This document shows positions 57,621-64,000 of a stretch of DNA of 64,000 nucleotides, in pieces. A program made the translations under genes and the position numbers. Origin of the DNA: Aralia elata (Eukaryota > Streptophyta > Magnoliopsida > Apiales > Araliaceae); NCBI GenBank assembly GCA_034770075.1, contig CM068380.1, positions 28,706,005 through 28,770,004 of the forward strand, written 5' to 3'. Numbering within the stretch: the first letter of the stretch is position 1; every line of letters begins with the position of its first letter. The notes beneath the pieces are model-generated. The model made no database searches. It was given only the letters and a program-made list of their open reading frames with translations, and was not told the origin of the DNA.

Positions 57621-59150
57621 ATGCATCCATGTTTTCAGTTCCCCAGAACTAAACTTCGAACCATTTGTCTCTGTAGGATTGCTCCTCAAACCCGTTCGCA
57701 GTCTAAGAAAGCCCAGGTCTCTACATCTGAAATGGCTGATCTTCCTAACCATAATTCCATATCTCGGGAGGAGTTTGATGATTTTAAGAGACAGATGATG
57801 GAAATGGCCACAATGTTAAAGGAACAGTTCTTGATCAGACAGGATCCGGTAAATCAGGGATCGCATAATACTCCACCACCAGGGGATGATCAGAATCCTC
57901 CTAAAAATGGTACAAACTTGCTTAAAGAGGACCAACCCCGACTCAAGGACGAGCCAGTCATCCCAAAGCCCGTTCCCATACCTAGCAGGACAGTGATTAC
58001 TATCCCAGAAGGGGGGGATAATGACGACCTTCGGAGAAAAATGAAACACATGGAGGAAACCATCCAATCTCTAAAGGGCATAGGCTCCCTGGGCAGGGTT
58101 AATTACTCAGACCTGTGTGTGTTTTCCCCGGGGCCAGATATCCAGAAAAGTTCAAAGTTCCCGAGTTTGAAAAATACAATGGAAAGGGAGACCCCTATAC
58201 ACACTTGAAAATCTACATTGGAGAACTCGGGTCTTATGCCGAAGACGAGGGGTTGAGGATGCAGCTATTCCAGAAAAGCTTAACAGGGGAGGCAAGGATC
58301 TGGTATATGGCCCGCCTTGACAATGCCCGAATCCACAACTGGGAGGAGTTGGCCCATACCTTCTTAACTCAATACAGCTTTCAGGCCCAGATGGCCCCTG
58401 ATAGATATCAAATGACAAAAATCAAGAAGCAACCAAAAGAATCTTTCAGGGACTATGCACAAACGATGGAGGGGTATGGCTGCACAGGTGAATCCCCCGA
58501 TGAGCGAGGCGGAAATGGTAATGACCTTTGTGGGACATTCAGGAGGCGCCCTATTATGAGCGGGTGATATCGGGGATTGGAAGACCATTTGCCGACATGA
58601 TAAAACAAGGAGAAATGGTGGACAAGGGGTTAAAGTCTGGTAAGATCCGGGACCTCACAGCTCTGGAAGTGGTTTTGCAGAGCAAATCCAGAGTGGAAAC
58701 TATGGCAGCACTTCCCGCAGGATCCAACAGAAAAAGGAGGAAGATGTTTCCCTCATCCTGCAGGGATCATTTAGAAACGTAGAGAACAATCCTCCAGTGC
58801 AAATACAGAAAATCGTGCCACCCCGACAACCTAATTTCAATTATCAAAGGTCGGATGAACAAAGAAGATTTGAGACAGCAAGAGATCGGGTATTCACCCC
58901 GCTTGGGGAGCCTCTCGAGCCAGATTTTGGCGGTATTAATAGCACAGGGAAGGATACGCGATTTGGCACCCCCCAATTGACCCGAAAGGGAGAGGATTTG
59001 ATCCAAGTAAGAAGTGTGCGTACCATTCACTTTCTCCTGGTCATGATACTCAGGAATGCTGGGCTCTGAAGCACAAAATTCAGAATATGATCGATAGCGG
59101 GAAGATCGTGGTAGAGCAGCCAGAGGTTATGAAGAAGGACCATGAGTAGA
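57621..59150 (+). pseudogene. gag: Tat/Ogre-like gag, frameshifted
   Basis: Starts M-H-P-C at 57621, or M-A-D-L-P at 57732. The N-terminal part is Pro-rich with a helical segment (M-K-H-M-E-E-T-I-Q-S-L near 58040). A frameshift at the T4C4G4 run (58121-58132) shifts the capsid to another frame: K-F-K-V-P-E-F-E-K-Y near 58150, A-R-I-W-Y-M near 58293, E-S-F-R-D-Y-A-Q near 58440. A second break is near 58465; I-R-D-L-T-A-L-E-V-V follows near 58650. A zinc-finger-like C-A-Y-H-S-P-G-H-D-T-Q-E-C is at 59018-59057 and A-L-K-H-K-I-Q after it. The gene ends near 59147 and no protease follows. It would have packaged RNA; it is now broken. Confidence 0.8.
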
Positions 59151-59579
59151 TGCCAGTTGTTGTCCCTTATTTTAAAATTTTGCATGATTATGTTATTTTG
59201 TCATGTTGTCTTAAAGATGATCATTGCAGGAAAATGCCTTATATATATGACAAACATTTTGTTTCATGTCAGGTGTACCAATTTGAGTGTCTCTTTGCCT
59301 AACAAACGATTTTTCAAATTCGAAAGTTGACTACGATTTTGATATTGGGCTGGATTTCGATTTAATGGGCATTGAGCAAGATGAGACAGATAATGACGGC
59401 ACGCCTGACGAGATCAAAGGATGGGTCGAAGACAAACCCCAAACCCAACTCAAACCAAACCATCACCATAAAAATTTGGAACCCCTGACAAACCCAGAGA
59501 GCTCAAAATAGGAACAGATCTGACCCCTAGCCAGAAAACAGAGCTGTTAAGCCAGTATGGAGATATCATTTGCCGATAT
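59151..59579 (+). pseudogene. Deleted pol core of G: linker remnant
   Basis: Low-similarity sequence with a short acidic frame (59287-59511) and, near 59515-59570, the motif L-T-P-S-Q-K-T-E-L-L, which normally stands just upstream of reverse transcriptase. It then jumps to R-Y-G-Q-P-E, a late integrase segment. Reverse transcriptase, RNase H and the N-terminal integrase are missing at a junction close to 59568-59575. Confidence 0.65.
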
Positions 59580-61399
<1,820 letters not shown>

Positions 61400-62600
61400 A
61401 AAGCCTGCCAAATGACCCTGGGAAGGGCTGATATCCAAGCAAACCACGACAAGATGGTGAGCACCCTGGGAAGGGCTGATATCCAAGCAAACCACGACAA
61501 GATGGTGAGCACCCTGGGAAGGGCTGATATCCAAGCAAACCACGACAAGTTGGTAAGCAACCTGGGAAGGCATCCAAGCAAACCACGACAAGATGGTGAG
61601 CACCCTGGGAAGGGCTGATATCCAAGCAAACCACGACAAGTTGGTAAGCAACCTGGGAAGGCATCCAAGCAAAACCACGACAAGATGGTGAGCACCCTGG
61701 GAAGGGCTGATATCCAAGCAAACCACGACAAGTTGGTGAGCAACCTGGGAAGGCATCCAAGCAAACCACGACAAGATGGTGAGCACCCTGGGAAGGGCTG
61801 ATATCCAAGCAAACCACGACAAGTTGGTGAGCAACCTGGGAAGGCATCCAAGCAAACCACGACAAGATGGTGAGCACCCTGGGAAGGGCTGATATCCAAG
61901 CAAACCACGACAAGTTGGTAAGCAACCTGGGAAGGCATCCAAGCAAACCACGACAAGATGGTGAGCACCCTGGGAAGGGCTGATATCCAAGCAAACCACG
62001 ACAAGTTGGTGAGCAACCTGGGAAGGCATCCAAGCAAACCACGACAAGATGGTGAGCACCCTGGGAAGGGCTGATATCCAAGCCAAACCACGACAAGTTT
62101 GGTGAGCAACCTGGGAAGGCATCCAAGCAAACCACGACAAGATGGTGAGCACCCTGGGAAGGGCTGATATCCCAAGCAAACCACGACAAGTTGGTGAGCA
62201 ACCTGGGAAGGCATCCAAGCAAACCACGACAAGATGGTGAACACCCTGGGAAGGGCTGATATCCAAGCAAACCACGACAAGTTGGTAAGCAACCTGGGAA
62301 GGCATCCAAGCAAACCACGACAAGATGGTGAGCACCCTGGGAAGGGCTGATATCCAAGCAAAACACGACAAGTTGGTGAGCAACCTGGGAAGACATCCAA
62401 GCAAACCACGACAAGATGGTGAGCACCCTTGGAAGGGCTGGAATCCAAACAAACCACCACAAGGTGGTGAGCAAACCTGAGAAGGCATCCAAGCAAACCA
62501 CGACAAGATGGTGAGCACCCTTGGAAGGGCTTGAGATCCAAACAAACCACCACAAGGTGGTGAGCAACCTGGGAAGGCATCCAAGCGAACCACTACAAGT
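61400..62600. repeat. Minisatellite of 48- and 42-bp units
   Basis: Units of CCTGGGAAGGGCTGATATCC... (48 bp) and CCTGGGAAGGCATCCAAGC... (42 bp, lacking six bases) alternate to give a 90-bp higher-order repeat; the first three units are the 48-bp type. Copies are nearly identical and degenerate toward 62400-62600. Because 48 and 42 are multiples of three, all three minus-strand frames stay open for over 400 codons; these are not genes. Tandem arrays in the 3' UTR are known for Tat/Ogre elements. Confidence 0.95.
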
Positions 62601-62869
62601 GATGACATCTGTAGAACAGTATCAAAAGACTGTACAGGAGTCATTTTTTCTCAATTTACATGTTGGGTCACATGCATGAATAGATGATAATTCTGTCTGT
62701 GATCCATGAAATGAAAAAAAAAATCGAGCAGGTTAGGTGTCAAGGTCCTAGCCTATCAGAGTCAACAGCGATGGCGGCCAAGAACGATGTGCAAGGACGA
62801 ACTCCAAGGATGCCTCTCAAACTAGTCAGGAGGATAACGTCCTTTGATGACAATGCGATGGGATAAGGT

Positions 62870-63120
62870 GATCGCGAGACGAGCGACCGGCGACGATACC
62901 CGGCCCCGACGAGACGATCGACCGGCGACGATAACCGGCGTTATCATGAGATGGATGTCCGGCGCGACGAAAACCGGCTCCGACAAGATAAACTAACCGG
63001 TGACGATAACCGGGGGGTTACGAGATGGTGTGGACGATAACCGGCTCCGACGATAACCAACCGGCGACGATAACCGGGGGTTACGATGACCGGCGACGAT
63101 ACCCGCCCGAACGAGACGAT
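62870..63120. repeat. Degenerate CCGGCGACGATAACCGG array
   Basis: About ten imperfect copies of ACCGGCGACGATAACCGG, with spacers GAGACGAT or TTACGAGATGG. CpG-rich, unlike the rest of the element. The core is partly self-complementary (CCGG...CCGG). Confidence 0.85.
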
Positions 63121-63344
63121 AGATTGAGAGAGTGAACCCAAAGACTAACAAACACGGTCAAGGGGTTGAAAACATCGACACTCTTCTTGCGGATGTTTTT
63201 TTGCATGCATTACATCTTGTGTTGCATCATAAATCTATATGTGTGGCATCATGTATGTACTGTCAATTCTTACGCACTGTCATTCATGCATCGAGTGTCT
63301 ATTCTTTATCCTGTTCATTTCATTTAACATTTCATAAACATGAT

Positions 63345-63358
63345 AAAGAGGGGCAAGC
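63345..63358 (+). promoter_or_regulatory. Polypurine tract of element G
   Basis: AAAGAGGGGCAAGC immediately before the 3' LTR start TGTAGACAACCC. Confidence 0.8.
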
Positions 63359-64000
63359 TGTAGACAACCCAAATTTTGCGTTTCCTTCTACTAAACCATG
63401 ACAGGAGGGCGAAATTTTCCGTCAAATGAACCGGCTTGCGGGAGCAAAAGGAGCGGACACAAGGGCGAGACGCCCGGCACCGCCGCAATGTTTTGGGCAA
63501 CCCAAGTTTACGTGACAATAAAGCCGTCCGAAGCATTTGGCACTTCCGGAATGAGGTGGCACGTCTCCCGGAAGTTCCCGGACTGCGGAATACGAGCCTG
63601 GCAGCGAAAACCGATGTTGCGGTACGAAAGTCGAAGCGTGGCACGAAAATCGAGAAAGTCAAGCCCGCCAGCCGCGGATAGATCTGCGGCCAAGTGAGTG
63701 CGCCAGCACGAAAACCGGGAAATCAGCACTCAGCAGCTGAGTGCGATGGGAGGCGTGCCAGCTGGCCAGCCGCAGATCTATCTGCGGCCAGCCGCAGATA
63801 GATCTGCGGCTGGCTCTGGCCAGCCTATTTAAGGCAGCTTCGGCAGCATACAGGGGGTTGAGCAGTTTTGGGAAGAAGAAGGAAATTCCAGCAGCAACAG
63901 AGCACGGAAAATAGAGAGAAAATAGTGAGATTTTGCTACAAAAAATAGGAGAGAAAGGAGAGAGAAAAAAGAGAGAATTCAATCCTTTTAATTTTGATTG
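63359..64000 (+). mobile_element. 3' LTR of element G, continues past the window
   Basis: Starts TGTAGACAACCC. The first 280 bp are only moderately like the 5' LTR; from about 63636 to the window end the two are almost identical (a few indels and a substitution in about 360 bp). Palindrome block at 63671-63825 and TATTTAA at 63826. Confidence 0.85.

Overview
The window is plant nuclear DNA, most likely from an AT-rich eudicot with a large, repeat-loaded genome. Everything recognisable belongs to LTR retrotransposons of plant lineages: Ty1/copia (Tork-like), and Ty3/gypsy of the Tekay chromovirus, Athila and Tat/Ogre groups, plus one MITE. I found no host gene, rRNA, tRNA or CRISPR array. Only about 440 bp (19858-20297) and 44 bp (42721-42764) are not assigned to an element. 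All coordinates were counted by hand and may be off by a base or two.

Layout. 1-1946: leader, primer-binding site and 5' LTR of a minus-strand copia element whose body lies left of the window. 1947-11260: Tekay chromovirus K (+), with a coiled-coil ORF, decayed gag-pol, chromodomain end and a 4.0-kb 3' LTR that carries a solo Athila LTR (7838-9118, TSD CTAAA). 11261-19857: Athila-type element D (+), made of a gag end, protease, a Transposase_32-like ORF and a 3' LTR, interrupted by a solo Tekay LTR (11477-14451, TSD GATGT/GATGC). 20303-42715: minus-strand Athila-type element B (TSD ACATG/GCATG) with a tRNA-Asp-type primer site. Inside B lie another Athila remnant C (21805-25324), an LTR fragment (25325-26556), the complete copia element A (26977-36305, TSD ACTGT) and a solo Tekay LTR J (38583-42549, TSD ATAAA). 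42765-45901: divergent minus-strand copia E, cut by Tekay LTR H (45902-47632), cut by copia F (47633-54843), cut by a Tat/Ogre-like element G (54844-64000+). This is a four-level nest whose right-hand halves lie outside the window.

The coding regions are pseudogenes with stops and frameshifts; none makes a complete polyprotein. Copies A and F share the same reverse-transcriptase lesions, so their family probably spread by using enzymes supplied in trans. D, C and G lack most of pol.

The most unusual signal is architectural. Almost every LTR family here carries a cluster of short GC-rich palindromes in otherwise AT-rich DNA. The palindrome sequence differs between most families, but centre-to-centre spacing is usually near 21, 31-32 or 42 bp, close to whole turns of B-DNA. 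Where a TATA box is visible, the cluster lies just upstream of it. A second shared design is a hairpin with an AGGA loop followed by a polypurine tract near the 3' ends of both Tekay and Athila elements. Both patterns are read directly from the sequence; their functions are inference.
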